The notes: generated from the sequence alone by a model not told the origin. Counted from the first letter of the stretch, positions 1 through 8,280 are shown. The stretch is DNA of 47,462 bases from Streptomyces aureus (GCF_000725495.1 NZ_JNZD01000039.1:1-47462); one strand, 5' to 3'. A program made the numbers and translations.

Positions 1-223
1 GCAGCTTCTGCTGCTTCTCCTTGGCGCCGTCGAGCTTCTCGGTCGCCTGCTCGGCCTCTTCGTAGAGCTTGTCGACCTTGGTCTTGACCTCGTCCTTGTC
101 GGGCTTCTCGGACGGGGCCGCGTTGGCGGCGTTGGCGCCGAACGCAACTGCTGCCGCTGCGGCGGTGGTGAGCACGGTCACACGGGCGCGGCTCGGCTGC
201 TTGGGTCGACGGTGGGATGCCAC
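1..223 (-). CDS. Secreted NlpC/P60-type cell-wall hydrolase, N-terminal part only
   Basis: The GTG start (221-223) is preceded by AAAAAGGAG about 9 bases away. The 74 visible residues begin with a basic stretch, then an Ala-rich hydrophobic segment ending near NAANAA, a typical Sec signal peptide. A charged coiled-coil follows, rich in K, E and D (KTKVDKLYEEAEQATEKLDG). This start, with signal and coiled coil, is what I know from Streptomyces C40 (NlpC/P60, RipA-like) endopeptidases, which cut peptidoglycan stem peptides outside the membrane. The catalytic domain lies beyond the window edge, so the enzyme class is inferred from family memory. The gene runs off the left end. Confidence 0.7.
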   Translation of the reverse strand, partial: MASHRRPKQPSRARVTVLTTAAAAAVAFGANAANAAPSEKPDKDEVKTKVDKLYEEAEQATEKLDGAKEKQQKL

Positions 224-331
224 GAAGGCGAGCTCCTTTTTCTCCGGCCGCCTGTCGAATACGCCGACGGGCGGTGATCCTTCACTGTCACCCCCAACGA
301 GTGAACGACCGAGCAAAGGTTCGGATGGGGA

Positions 332-360
332 CTGTAGTGACTCAATCTTCCTCAGAGCAA
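332..360 (-). promoter_or_regulatory. Possible sigma-70 type promoter for the NlpC/P60 gene
   Basis: On the minus strand TTGCTC (355-360) and CTACAG (332-337) are separated by 17 bases, resembling -35/-10 boxes. This would give a leader of about 100 nt before the GTG at 223. It rests on motif resemblance only. Confidence 0.3.
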
Positions 361-794
361 GTGGCCTTGTAACGAGCATCATTGGGCGACAGGGACGAGT
401 TGCGGCTTCCTCCGGGGTTTTTTACCGAGTAGGCGACAGGTACTGACCTTGGATTCAACCGGTCGAGACAGCACGCTCGGCTCGTCAGAATTCCCAGGCA
501 CGTACGCGACGGATGTCGAGATTCGTTGCGATGGCCTCAAGCTCTCGTCATGGCTGAACGTCGGGCAGGTTTGTTGCTTTGGGCAGGTTCCGCCGGAGCG
601 GTTCCGCCATCCGTCGGGCATCGGCGATCCGTGAACGTCACTGGCATTTCATCGCGTGGCGCTTGTTCTTGCGGATCGCACGGCCAGTTCGGGAACGCCG
701 TCCGTCTCCACGCAGGCCGACGGGAGAGCGGGCATCGCTCGGGCCTCCGGGTGCTGCCGACCGCCCGTCCCCGCGGCAGTCTCCCGGCAGACAC
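361..794. other. Stretch without a recognisable gene
   Basis: About 430 bases between the NlpC/P60 promoter region and the IS30-like remnant. Short open frames exist on both strands, but none has a ribosome binding site, a consistent third-position bias or a product I recognise. It may be further decayed mobile DNA. Confidence 0.4.
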
Positions 795-985
795 GCGTCC
801 ACCGCTGTTGCCGACTTCACGGCTGATCGTGGACACCGTACGCTCCCGGAAGCAGGCGACGGCCCGGCATGACTGCCGGAACAGCACGGGCGAGATCTCC
901 TCCCGCTCGCCGCGTATGCCACCCTCGACCAGCACTGTTGCCGACCGGGTGAACCAAGCCCGTAGAAACGAATCTGACTCGGCGG
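795..985 (-). pseudogene. IS30-like transposase N-terminal remnant
   Basis: On the minus strand one frame reads GEREEISPVLFRQSCRAVA and then RTVSTISREVGNSGGR. This matches the helix-turn-helix of IS30-family transposases, which classically carries a STISREVxRNGGR-like sequence after a GxREEIS helix. The frame has strong G/C third positions here and loses them on both sides. No start codon, catalytic DDE domain or terminal repeat is seen. It lies directly upstream of the sigma factor gene, so the sigma promoter may sit in or beside mobile DNA. The family call comes from the motif only. Confidence 0.5.
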
Positions 986-1015
986 GAACCTTCGACCGGT
1001 TGCCGGACACGTACG
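984..1015 (+). promoter_or_regulatory. Possible ECF-type leaderless promoter for the sigma gene
   Basis: GGGAACC (984-990) and CGTACG (1010-1015) resemble ECF -35 and -10 elements, spaced about 19 bases. The second box is only 5 bases before the ATG at 1020, so transcription would begin at or near the start codon. The only Shine-Dalgarno candidate, GGAG, is too close to the ATG to be good. Autoregulation is a guess. Confidence 0.22.
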
Positions 1016-1019
1016 GAGC

Positions 1020-1667
1020 ATGGAACTGAACAACGCTGGTCCCGCTGTTCCGATCGGAGGGGTCTCTGATCGGGAGCTGTGGGCGAGGGCCGTCGACGGC
1101 GACCGGGAGGCGTTCGGTCGGATCTTCGACCGCCATGCGAAAACCGTCTACAACTACCTGTTCCGACGGACGGCCGACTGGTCCGAGGCTGAAGACCTCA
1201 CGTCGACCGTGTTCTTGCACGCCTGGCGTCGGCGATCGGAGACGGTGCTGGACCGCGACTCGGCCCTGCCGTGGCTGCTCGGCGTCGCCGACCGTCTGCT
1301 GTCGAACACCCGGCGGCGGCTGAGGCGGGCCGAGGCGTTGTTGCACCGGCTCGTCTCGCATGGCGAGTCCGTGGGCGACCACGCGGACCGCGTCGCCGTC
1401 CTGGTCGACGACGAGCGTCGTATGTCGGAGATCCACCGGGCGTTGGCCCGGTTGCCGCGCCATGAACGAGAGGTCGTCGAGCTCTGCGTGTGGTCGGGCC
1501 TGGATCAGCAGGCGGCTGCGGCAACGCTGAAGGTGGCGGTCGGCACCGTGAAGTCCAGACTGCACCGCGCACGGCGGAGGCTGGGGGCCGACCTCCTCGG
1601 CGGAGCCCCGGTTTTGGCGTCGTTCAGTTCGAAGAGTCCTGTCAACGCGGAAGAGGTCGCACGATGA
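1020..1667 (+). CDS. ECF-type RNA polymerase sigma factor
   Basis: The 215-residue product has the two conserved blocks of a group 4 sigma-70 factor. Region 2 spans about residues 22-90 (AFGRIFDRHAKTVYNYLFRR, then EAEDLTSTVFLHAWRRR). Region 4 spans about 140-190, with a helix-turn-helix (LDQQAAAATLKVAVGTVKSR followed by LHRARRRLG). It should direct core RNA polymerase to a small set of promoters. Its stop overlaps the start of the next gene by four bases (ATGA at 1664-1667), so the two are probably translationally coupled. The partner is a single-pass membrane protein, the usual arrangement for an ECF sigma and an anti-sigma or sensor. The target genes cannot be told from sequence. Confidence 0.92.
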   Translation: MELNNAGPAVPIGGVSDRELWARAVDGDREAFGRIFDRHAKTVYNYLFRRTADWSEAEDLTSTVFLHAWRRRSETVLDRDSALPWLLGVADRLLSNTRRRLRRAEALLHRLVSHGESVGDHADRVAVLVDDERRMSEIHRALARLPRHEREVVELCVWSGLDQQAAAATLKVAVGTVKSRLHRARRRLGADLLGGAPVLASFSSKSPVNAEEVAR

Positions 1668-2569
1668 ATGACATGCCGGGCGTTCCCGCGGCTCCTTCCG
1701 ATCGTGATCTGCCGAACCACCGGCGGATCCGAGAGGAGCTCCTGACGAAGATCGGTCCAGAGGACAACGGTGCTTCGCTGCGACGCAGGTGGGCGGTGCC
1801 GCTGGGTGTTGCCGCCGGCGTCGCGGGCGTAAGTGTCGCGGCCATGTCCGTCTTCAGCGGGGCAGGGGACGCCAAGCCACTTCTCGCCGATCCTGCCGGA
1901 AACCCTACGAACGCCGCCGCGTCATCGACTCCGAGCACAACGCGCGGAGTCACGTCGACCGGAGCCGGCTCGGCGCCCTCTTCGACGCGCACGACTTCCA
2001 CCTCGGACGCGTTCACCGTCATCAGCGGGACGACAGCGCCGGTCCGCGCCGGGACCGTCGCCAAGATCCTGGCTTCCTGCCTGGGCTCGGATGCATCCCG
2101 GTACCACACGGTGGTCGCGGTCCGCGCTCCCATCTCCTCGCGGAACGGGGACGGCGTGGTCGTCGCCGTCAACTCCGACGATCAGTACGTGCAATGCGAG
2201 TCAAAGGGCGACAAGGGCAACAGCCAGGATTCTCCGCCCACGTTCATCAACAATCGCCTGTGGGGCACCGGTCATTCGATCGAGTATTTCGACTCCACCC
2301 TCGAGCCCGCGGGCAAGGGGCGATACCTTGCGCTGGGTGCCGGGCATTACGCATCCAACATCTCCAAAATCACTATCAGCTACGGCGACAACCCGAAAGA
2401 ATATCCAGCGGCCATGGCAGGTGGCGCATTCGTCTACGCGGCGGCTCTCGCCACGGAAGACTCCGACCCTCACTATGCGGGCCCGAGCCCCTACGTCCAT
2501 GCCTACAACTCATCCGGAAAGGAGATCTACAACCAAAAGAAGGACCCGCAGTTCACCGACGAGCAGTAG
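1664..2569 (+). CDS. Single-pass membrane protein coupled to the ECF sigma gene
   Basis: Translation from the overlapping ATG gives 301 residues. About 40 cytoplasmic residues are followed by one hydrophobic segment (about residues 43-64, WAVPLGVAAGVAGVSVAAMS). Next comes a Ser/Thr/Ala/Pro-rich linker (about 75-125) and an extracytoplasmic domain of about 170 residues that I do not recognise. The topology matches an anti-sigma or sigma-associated sensor. However, the short cytoplasmic part lacks the HxxxCxxC zinc motif of classical zinc anti-sigma domains. The function is therefore inferred only from coupling and topology. A longer upstream frame (GTG at 1490) overlaps the sigma gene and is rejected. 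Confidence 0.75.
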   Translation: MNDMPGVPAAPSDRDLPNHRRIREELLTKIGPEDNGASLRRRWAVPLGVAAGVAGVSVAAMSVFSGAGDAKPLLADPAGNPTNAAASSTPSTTRGVTSTGAGSAPSSTRTTSTSDAFTVISGTTAPVRAGTVAKILASCLGSDASRYHTVVAVRAPISSRNGDGVVVAVNSDDQYVQCESKGDKGNSQDSPPTFINNRLWGTGHSIEYFDSTLEPAGKGRYLALGAGHYASNISKITISYGDNPKEYPAAMAGGAFVYAAALATEDSDPHYAGPSPYVHAYNSSGKEIYNQKKDPQFTDEQ

Positions 2570-2914
2570 AACGGCGATTTCGACCGACGCTCATCGCTGC
2601 CCTGGTAATGCGCCGCGCAACAGCGGGGCCAGGACCATGGAGACGTGGCCCACGCTCCGGACGATGCCTCCCGCACAGAGGCAAGCGTCCGCGGAAGGAG
2701 AGCGGCGGGACTACGGTGAACTCCGGCTCCCAGCCCGCTCGGTCCGAGCTGTGTCGGTCCCGCACAGGTGTTGTTCCGGTCGGCGGGGCAGGGCCGTCCG
2801 GCCTGCGCGGCATGATGGGGGCGGTAGGGCGTGCATGGGTCTCGTCGTCACAGGGCGACGCGATCAGGTGCGTGGTGAACGGAACCGTGAGAGAGAAGTG
2901 CAAGGGTGACGGCA
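2570..2914. other. Intergenic stretch, no gene seen
   Basis: About 345 bases with no frame carrying coding bias or a ribosome binding site. I see no strong hairpin. It presumably holds the promoter of the Sua5-type gene. Confidence 0.45.
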
Positions 2915-3883
2915 ATGGCCACTGACATCGAGAGGGCAGCGGGTGTGCTGCGCGCGGGGGGCCTGGTGGCCTTGCCGACCGAGACCGTCTACGGTCTGGG
3001 CGCGAACGCCGAGGACGCCGTCGCCGTTTCGCGGATCTTCCAGGTCAAGGGTCGGCCGCCCTCCCACCCGCTGATCGTCCACATCGCCGCAGTCGACCAG
3101 CTGGACGACTGGGTCGAAGAGGTGCCCGCGACCGCGCGCCTGCTGGCCGAACACTTCTGGCCCGGGCCCTTGACCCTGGTCCTGCGACGCGGCGATCGCG
3201 TGCCGCTCGAAGCGACCGGTGGTCTGGAGACGGTGGCCGTGCGTGTGCCCGACCACCCCCTGGCTCTCGCGCTGCTGTCGGCCTTCGGCGGCGGGGTCAC
3301 CGCCCCGTCCGCCAACCGCTTCGGCTCGGTCAGCCCCACGACCGCGGACCACGTCCGGGCGGAGCTCGGTGACGCCGTCGATTTCGTCCTGGACGGCGGC
3401 TCCTGCCAGGTCGGCGTCGAGTCGACCATCGTCGACGTCACCGGCGAGACCCCGAGCATCCTGCGACCGGGCGGGGTGACGCGTGAGGACCTCGAAGCGG
3501 TGCTGGGGCACCCGGTCGCGGTCCCGTCCACCAGCGGTGTCCGGGTGCCGGGCCAACACCCGTCGCATTACGCGCCGCGTGCGCGGGTCGTCCTCGTCGA
3601 GCCGGAGAAGGTCGTCGCCGAAGCCGAGCTCGCGCAGGAGGCGGGGCATCAGGTGGGCGTCTTTCTGCCCCCGTCCTTCGCCGATGCTGCGGTGAAGGCG
3701 CACGCCGTGGTGGCCCTGCCCGGTTCACTGGACGCCTACGCACAGGGGCTGTACGGGTTCCTGCGTGAGCTCGACCAGCAGGGGTGCGACCTCATTGTCG
3801 CGTCCCTGCCGGTGGAGGAGGGGCTGGGGCTGGCGGTCGCCAACCGGCTTCGCCGGGCTGCGGGGCCCCGACCCTCCTCGTGA
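2915..3883 (+). CDS. L-threonylcarbamoyladenylate synthase (Sua5/YrdC family)
   Basis: This 322-residue protein makes threonylcarbamoyl-AMP from threonine, bicarbonate and ATP, the first step of t6A37 tRNA modification in the cytoplasm. The YrdC domain fills about residues 5-195. It has LPTETVYGLG (about 20-29), KGRPPSHPL (45-53), an APSAN loop (about 130) and a VESTIVDV strand (about 170). The C-terminal Sua5 domain follows a PGQHPSHYAPRAR linker and spans about 205-320, so this is the long Sua5 form rather than the short TsaC form. ATG 2915 is chosen because AAGGG lies 8 bases upstream. An in-frame GTG at 2906 is possible but has a weaker site. Streptomyces often carry a second YrdC protein elsewhere. 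Confidence 0.9.
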   Translation: MATDIERAAGVLRAGGLVALPTETVYGLGANAEDAVAVSRIFQVKGRPPSHPLIVHIAAVDQLDDWVEEVPATARLLAEHFWPGPLTLVLRRGDRVPLEATGGLETVAVRVPDHPLALALLSAFGGGVTAPSANRFGSVSPTTADHVRAELGDAVDFVLDGGSCQVGVESTIVDVTGETPSILRPGGVTREDLEAVLGHPVAVPSTSGVRVPGQHPSHYAPRARVVLVEPEKVVAEAELAQEAGHQVGVFLPPSFADAAVKAHAVVALPGSLDAYAQGLYGFLRELDQQGCDLIVASLPVEEGLGLAVANRLRRAAGPRPSS

Positions 3884-3974
3884 GCGGTCACGGCCGGAGC
3901 GGTCAGGACGCGGTGGGGACCTCCGCGTGAGCGGCCACGGCCCGGGCGGTCAGGACGCGGTGGGGAGCTCCGCG
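3881..3974. repeat. 47-bp tandem duplication spanning two convergent gene ends
   Basis: Unit 1 (3881-3927) and unit 2 (3928-3974) both begin TGAGCGG and end CTCCGCG and differ at only a few positions. The first unit starts with the stop codon of the Sua5-type gene. The second contains the stop and last codons of the carbonic anhydrase gene (minus strand). Confidence 0.85.
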
Positions 3975-4453
3975 TCGAGGCCGCGGGTGGCGACCAGCTG
4001 GGCGCTGCCGTCGGACAGGCGGTAGGACAGCCCCACCACGGCGAGGCGGCCGGCAGCCACCGCGTCGAAGCCGCCCGGCGTCTGCCCGTTCTCCAGGGCG
4101 GAACGGGCTGCGGCGACCGCCCCGCACGAGTCGTGGCCGAGGACGACGACCAGCGGCGCGTTGAGGACGCTCACGCCGAACTCTATGGACCCGAGGACTT
4201 CGGTACCGGCTACGTGCCCGGCGGTGCGGACCACGAACAGGTCGCCCAGGCCGCGGTCGAAGATGATCTCGGCGGCCAGTCGGGAGTCGGAGCAACCGAA
4301 CAGCACGGCGAAGGGCTGTTGGGACGGTGCGATCTCGGTGCGGCGGGTGGCGTCCTGGTTCGGGTGCTCGGGAGTGCCTGAGACGAAGCGCTGGTTACCG
4401 GCCATGAGCAGGTCGAAGGCGTCGCGGGGCGTCGGGGTCTGGGTCTGGGTCAT
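3950..4453 (-). CDS. Beta-class carbonic anhydrase, internally shortened
   Basis: The 167-residue product belongs to the beta carbonic anhydrases, which interconvert CO2 and bicarbonate at a zinc site. Zinc ligands are visible as C54 (GCSDSR), H107 and C110 (GHDSCG), with the Asp56-Arg58 dyad. The N-terminal two thirds are typical. After GQTPGGF (about residue 127) the sequence jumps straight to the last strand, AVVGLSYRL. Relatives I remember have about 45 further helical residues between these points and are about 190-210 long. The frame stays open, so this looks like a clean in-frame deletion. Those helices help form the dimer, so activity is uncertain. Confidence 0.85.
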   Translation of the reverse strand: MTQTQTPTPRDAFDLLMAGNQRFVSGTPEHPNQDATRRTEIAPSQQPFAVLFGCSDSRLAAEIIFDRGLGDLFVVRTAGHVAGTEVLGSIEFGVSVLNAPLVVVLGHDSCGAVAAARSALENGQTPGGFDAVAAGRLAVVGLSYRLSDGSAQLVATRGLDAELPTAS

Positions 4454-4666
4454 GGCCGCAGCCTACGAGGCGGCACCCGCCGTCGCAGCCGCTGGTCCCC
4501 TCGAACGGCCTCGCCCTCTTCTCCTGAGCACGGCCACGCGAGGCCCAGGTCGAACCGGGTTCCTTTGATCCCCGTGGCACCGCGATGGTGCGGTTCTCGG
4601 CGGGAGCCGTCCCGTCGCTGCACTTCGCAGGTTCCTGTGCGGCGCGTGCACGGGCTTCCGCCGGGG

Positions 4667-5929
4667 CTACCGGGTGTCGCGCCGCCGTCGCGCGCGTTCG
4701 AACTCGGTGACATCGGACATCCAGGGACCGTGAGGCTCGAGCGCGGCGCAGCCGCCGCGGACGAAGTCGTTCACCAGGGTTCGGTACCCGCTGATCCCGT
4801 CGACCAGGGTGTACTCGACCCGGTACTCCGGATCCGAGCGGCCCTCGCCCTCGCGCAGCGTCGTGATCCGGGCGACGGAGTCCGCGTAGAAATGGAGCTG
4901 GACCCCTTCGCCCATCTCCTCGTCCTCGATGGTGAACACTTCGTTGTCCGCTGCGGAGCGATCGCCGACGAAGTCCCAGAACTCCGCGGCGGCGCCTCGG
5001 GGACCGTCCCGTCGCCACTTCTTCTCGACGCCCTTGTCGTCGGTGAACGACAGGGCCGTCTTCCTCGCGCTCCCCCCGACGTCGGCACGGTGGCCGGCAG
5101 CTTCCTCGTCATCCTCCATGGGTGTGTTCCTGGAGCGGTCCGCGGCCTCCGAGCACATCAGGAAGCTCACGGTTCGCACCGCGTCATCGGCGAGCTCGGG
5201 GTGTACACGGCGCACGGCCGCTTGGACCGTCGTCTCCAGCCGATGCCAGTCGCGCCTGTCCGTGGCACGGTTTCCCCGTCGCGGATCGCGGCCGATCCGC
5301 ATCCCGGCGCACGCCTGCTCCGCGGTGGCGATCACCCGCATGACCGCGGGCAGCAGCGAGTGGTCGACGGCATCGGGCATCCGTCGGGGAACCGTCGCCC
5401 CGTGCAGGTACTGGCCCGTGTACCTCAGAATCGCGGTGTCGAGGGTACCGAGTACGGTCCCGCGCAGGGCGCGACGGCGGTTCGCTCCGTACTCCTGAGC
5501 TCGTTTCTCGTCCGACGTCTCTGTCGCCGCGCGCATCGCCTCGTATACCTGACCGCGCTCGAGCAGACCGGTGTCGGCCCCGTGGGCGATGAGCCGGCTC
5601 CTGTCCCACGGGATGCGCTGGAAGAGGGCGTCGACGTCCGCGGGCGCGGCGAGGAGGATCGGGTCCAGGAGTGCGGTGGCGGCGTACTCGTCGAGCCGGC
5701 CTCGGGTTCCGGCGGCGTCGCACAACGGAAGGACCGCGCTCCACAGCAGCAGGTGTCTGGCCAGGTCCTGCCGGATCACCGCAAGATGGGCTTCGCCGAC
5801 CGGGAACGTGAACGTGCGAGGCTCGTGGGTGGCGTCGGCCCCGGCACCGAGCATCAGCTTCAGCTCGCCGGCCTCACGGACCACGCTCGGGATCCAGCCG
5901 CTCATGCGGCGGAAAACGGTGTCGCTCAT
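4667..5929 (-). CDS. Conserved Streptomyces protein of unknown function (DUF6357-like)
   Basis: A 420-residue soluble protein without signal peptide or membrane segment. It has a conserved-looking N-terminal block (SGWIPSVVREAGELKLMLGA), a helical middle and an acidic C-terminal third (FTIEDEEMGEGVQLHFYADS). From memory it resembles proteins annotated DUF6357 in Streptomyces. I cannot confirm that here and no biochemical role is known to me. Its start lies 4 bases after the stop of the gene at 5934-6587, so the two form an operon read leftward. Confidence 0.7.
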   Translation of the reverse strand: MSDTVFRRMSGWIPSVVREAGELKLMLGAGADATHEPRTFTFPVGEAHLAVIRQDLARHLLLWSAVLPLCDAAGTRGRLDEYAATALLDPILLAAPADVDALFQRIPWDRSRLIAHGADTGLLERGQVYEAMRAATETSDEKRAQEYGANRRRALRGTVLGTLDTAILRYTGQYLHGATVPRRMPDAVDHSLLPAVMRVIATAEQACAGMRIGRDPRRGNRATDRRDWHRLETTVQAAVRRVHPELADDAVRTVSFLMCSEAADRSRNTPMEDDEEAAGHRADVGGSARKTALSFTDDKGVEKKWRRDGPRGAAAEFWDFVGDRSAADNEVFTIEDEEMGEGVQLHFYADSVARITTLREGEGRSDPEYRVEYTLVDGISGYRTLVNDFVRGGCAALEPHGPWMSDVTEFERARRRRDTR

Positions 5930-5933
5930 GGGC

Positions 5934-6587
5934 TCAGGACCACCGGGCGCATTCGACGTCGAGGCGGGCCTCGGTGCGCACCCAGACTTCGCCCTCGGCG
6001 GCTTCGGCCGGGGCGTCGATGCGTTCCAGACCGAGGAACTCGATCAACTTGAGCAGGACGGCTCGTTCGGCTCGGTCGTCGTCGACACCGTGCGCGTCGA
6101 AGAAGACGTAGTACTGGTCGCTCGGGTCCACGCAGCCCGAATCCGCCCAGATCCGCGCGACTTCTTCGATCGCCGCTGCTTCCGTCGTGATCGTGGCGGC
6201 GCGGGCGGCACCGCGAGTCTCCGGTGACGCGTCGAGGTCGGAGAGGTCGGAGAACCACTGTCCGAAGCGGTCGAGGCCGGCGTGTCCGTTCTCGAAGAAC
6301 AGCATCGCGCTCGGAAGGTAGCGGTTGGGCCTGTCGACCTGGAGGTATTCCGACCGAGGTGGGTCCGCGTCCTTGATCCGTGAGATCAGGCCCTGCCCGG
6401 GCATGAGGACCAGACTCTGCCCCGACGGTTCATCGTTGATGGTGTAGGTGTCGGCATCCCGGCCACGGAAGAACGCGGAGAACGCCACATAGGCTTCCTG
6501 AGGGTCGCCCACGGAGACCTGTCGGTCGTTGCCGTCACCGACAGCGAAGACGAACTGCTTCGGTCCGGGGTCGTAGGGGCGAGCCAT
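5934..6587 (-). CDS. Hypothetical acidic cytoplasmic protein, first gene of a two-gene operon
   Basis: A 217-residue protein starting MARPYDPGPKQFVFAVGDGN. It has no signal peptide or hydrophobic segment and is rich in Asp, Glu and Ala. I do not recognise a domain. The 4-base gap to the following DUF6357-like gene shows co-transcription and suggests a joint role. Confidence 0.65.
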   Translation of the reverse strand: MARPYDPGPKQFVFAVGDGNDRQVSVGDPQEAYVAFSAFFRGRDADTYTINDEPSGQSLVLMPGQGLISRIKDADPPRSEYLQVDRPNRYLPSAMLFFENGHAGLDRFGQWFSDLSDLDASPETRGAARAATITTEAAAIEEVARIWADSGCVDPSDQYYVFFDAHGVDDDRAERAVLLKLIEFLGLERIDAPAEAAEGEVWVRTEARLDVECARWS

Positions 6588-6936
6588 GTACGTCCTTCGT
6601 TCATGCGCGACAGTTCCACCAGCGTAGCGGCGTCGAAGCGGACGGATCTGCCGTTAACCGCCGACGAACGGCCAGCAGATCGGGCAGGTCAGCCCGCCCT
6701 CACACCCCGTCAGGGCCGTCTCGTGTTCGATGGTGCGGTGCTGTTCTCGGGCGGTGGGCCAGATCCCCGTACAGACGGCCGGTCGCCGACTCGTCGTCCA
6801 CTGGTCACACCCATGAGCCCCAACCTCGTGCGAGCGCGCGAACCAGGCCCTGACAAAAGGGGTGCTCCTTCGTCCGTCCCGGCGTGAGGCGAGAGAGCAG
6901 TGCAACCAGTGAGCCTCCTGAGGTGTCGTACGGAGC
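6588..6936. other. Intergenic stretch with a short coding-like tail on the minus strand
   Basis: No complete gene is seen. On the minus strand the last 36 or so codons before a TAA at 6654-6656 show strong G/C third positions. They end in GLTCPICWPFVGG, with a CPIC motif. No start codon with a ribosome binding site precedes it. This may be the 3' end of a decayed gene. The rest presumably carries the promoters of the two flanking divergent genes. Confidence 0.35.
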
Positions 6937-7452
6937 ATGATCGACATACGTGTGCGGCACGTCCTCTCTGCTTCTTCGCTCGTGGTGATCCTTGCGTCTT
7001 TGTCGCTCGCCTGTTCCGGCGGCCAGGCCGCGGCCCCGGGGAACGAAAAGTCCCCCGTCGCCGAAGTCCGCAAGACGGCATCGGCCCCTGCGACTGAGGC
7101 GACGCCTGCCCCGAGCACGGCGCAACCGGCACCGGGGGCCGGTGTCGAGAAGGTCCGCGACGTGTTCGCCCAGCTTCAGGCCACCTACAACGACGGGTGT
7201 ACGACCTCGGGGAACTGCGAGTACTTCCTCGGGCGCGTGTTCGACAACCTCAGCGCTCTCGACAAGGCGATGGAAGCGGATCCCCAAGGCCCTGAACACT
7301 TCAAGGAGCCCCGTGCATGGATCGCGCGACTCCGGACCAGACTGGGCGGCGACAGGTCCTTCGAGAACCTCAAGAAGCACCAGGATCTGCTCACCGGGAC
7401 GCGGGACAAGATCAACGCCTGGATGCAGGGCCACCCGGAGGACTACCGGTGA
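6937..7452 (+). CDS. Putative lipoprotein of unknown function
   Basis: The 171-residue product has a signal peptide with lipobox LSLAC, placing the acylated cysteine at residue 26. A Pro/Ala/Thr-rich linker follows (about 45-65). Next is a helical domain of about 100 residues with two further cysteines (CTTSGNC). It should be anchored to the outer face of the membrane. I recognise no domain. The ATG has GGAG close upstream. Confidence 0.7.
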   Translation: MIDIRVRHVLSASSLVVILASLSLACSGGQAAAPGNEKSPVAEVRKTASAPATEATPAPSTAQPAPGAGVEKVRDVFAQLQATYNDGCTTSGNCEYFLGRVFDNLSALDKAMEADPQGPEHFKEPRAWIARLRTRLGGDRSFENLKKHQDLLTGTRDKINAWMQGHPEDYR

Positions 7453-7584
7453 GCCGAGGTAGAGCAGCAACGACCTCGCCGTCGTCTACCGGGGAGCCGA
7501 AACCGTACGACACGACCCCTGCGGTCGACCTGATGTGATGAGGCCGCAGGTTCACAGCCTGTTAGCCCCACCAGCACGAAGGCC

Positions 7585-7602
7585 CCGGTCCACCCGGACC
7601 GG
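7585..7602. terminator. Hairpin between convergent genes
   Basis: CCGGTCC-ACCC-GGACCGG forms a perfect 7-bp stem with a 4-base loop. A second 7-bp palindrome, TGGACCC-T-GGGTCCA, lies at 7623-7637. Together they sit between the lipoprotein gene and the YfbM gene and probably end both transcripts. Confidence 0.5.
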
Positions 7603-7693
7603 AGGCGTTTGACATCTTCGGCTGGACCCTGGGTCCACCTTCAGGAAGGATCGCCTCAGCTTCCCAAGCCGAGGATTCTGCCGTCGAGGCGTA

Positions 7694-8194
7694 TCAGTCC
7701 AGCCAGACGAGCATCGCGTCGTCCGCCCCGGCCGCAGCCTCGAAGAACTGTGTGAGGCCGTCGTACCAGGGACGGCCCCACTCCAGCGAGCCGGGCTCGC
7801 TCCATCCGAGTGGATACACCTCGGCACTGGTCAGTTCAGCGGGGTCCACCCCACTGATCAGCTGGGCATAGGTGGTACCTCGCAGAGCTTTCGCTGCGAG
7901 CCGGACCCGCTCGGACCGCAGGTACCTCGGAGGCCCGTATCCCCAGTCCTCATCCTCGGCGAACGGCTCCTCACCGTGGACCACGTTCACCGGGAACTCG
8001 GCACGCGCCAGCAGGAAGCGAAGCATGTCCCAGGTCTTGTACGTGCTGAAGTGGCGCGCTTCGGCCGGCGCAGGCTCCGAGTCCGCCTCGGCATTCTGAA
8101 CCTCTTCCACGAAGTCCAAAGCCCAGTCGGGATCATGGATCACGCGGTCAAGCTCAGCAGCCGTGACGCGCAGGTACTCACCGATCATGCTCAT
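7694..8194 (-). CDS. YfbM-type protein (DUF1877)
   Basis: A 166-residue cytoplasmic protein starting MSMIGEYLRVTAAELDRVIHD. DUF1877 proteins such as E. coli YfbM share this MxMIG start, a central KxWDxLxFLL-type helix (KTWDMLRFLLARAEFP, about 53-68) and an EVYPLGW-type segment before the C terminus (about 125), all visible here. The biochemical function of the family is unknown to me. The gene stands alone, convergent with the lipoprotein gene. Confidence 0.8.
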   Translation of the reverse strand: MSMIGEYLRVTAAELDRVIHDPDWALDFVEEVQNAEADSEPAPAEARHFSTYKTWDMLRFLLARAEFPVNVVHGEEPFAEDEDWGYGPPRYLRSERVRLAAKALRGTTYAQLISGVDPAELTSAEVYPLGWSEPGSLEWGRPWYDGLTQFFEAAAGADDAMLVWLD

Positions 8195-8280
8195 GGCCGG
8201 AGACTAGGCGAGACCACTGACAACCGGACGGAGTGCGCAGTGAGCTGCGGTCCTGCAGCCGTTCTTGCACCATCGGGTGA

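Noticed and set aside
224..360. A c-di-AMP (ydaO-type) riboswitch before the NlpC/P60 gene
   Set aside because: Such riboswitches occur before some Streptomyces wall-hydrolase genes, but I could not find the conserved core motifs in this leader.
4565..6052. A 495-codon plus-strand frame
   Set aside because: Shadow of the DUF6357-like gene, whose minus-strand frame has the better codon bias and coupled upstream partner.
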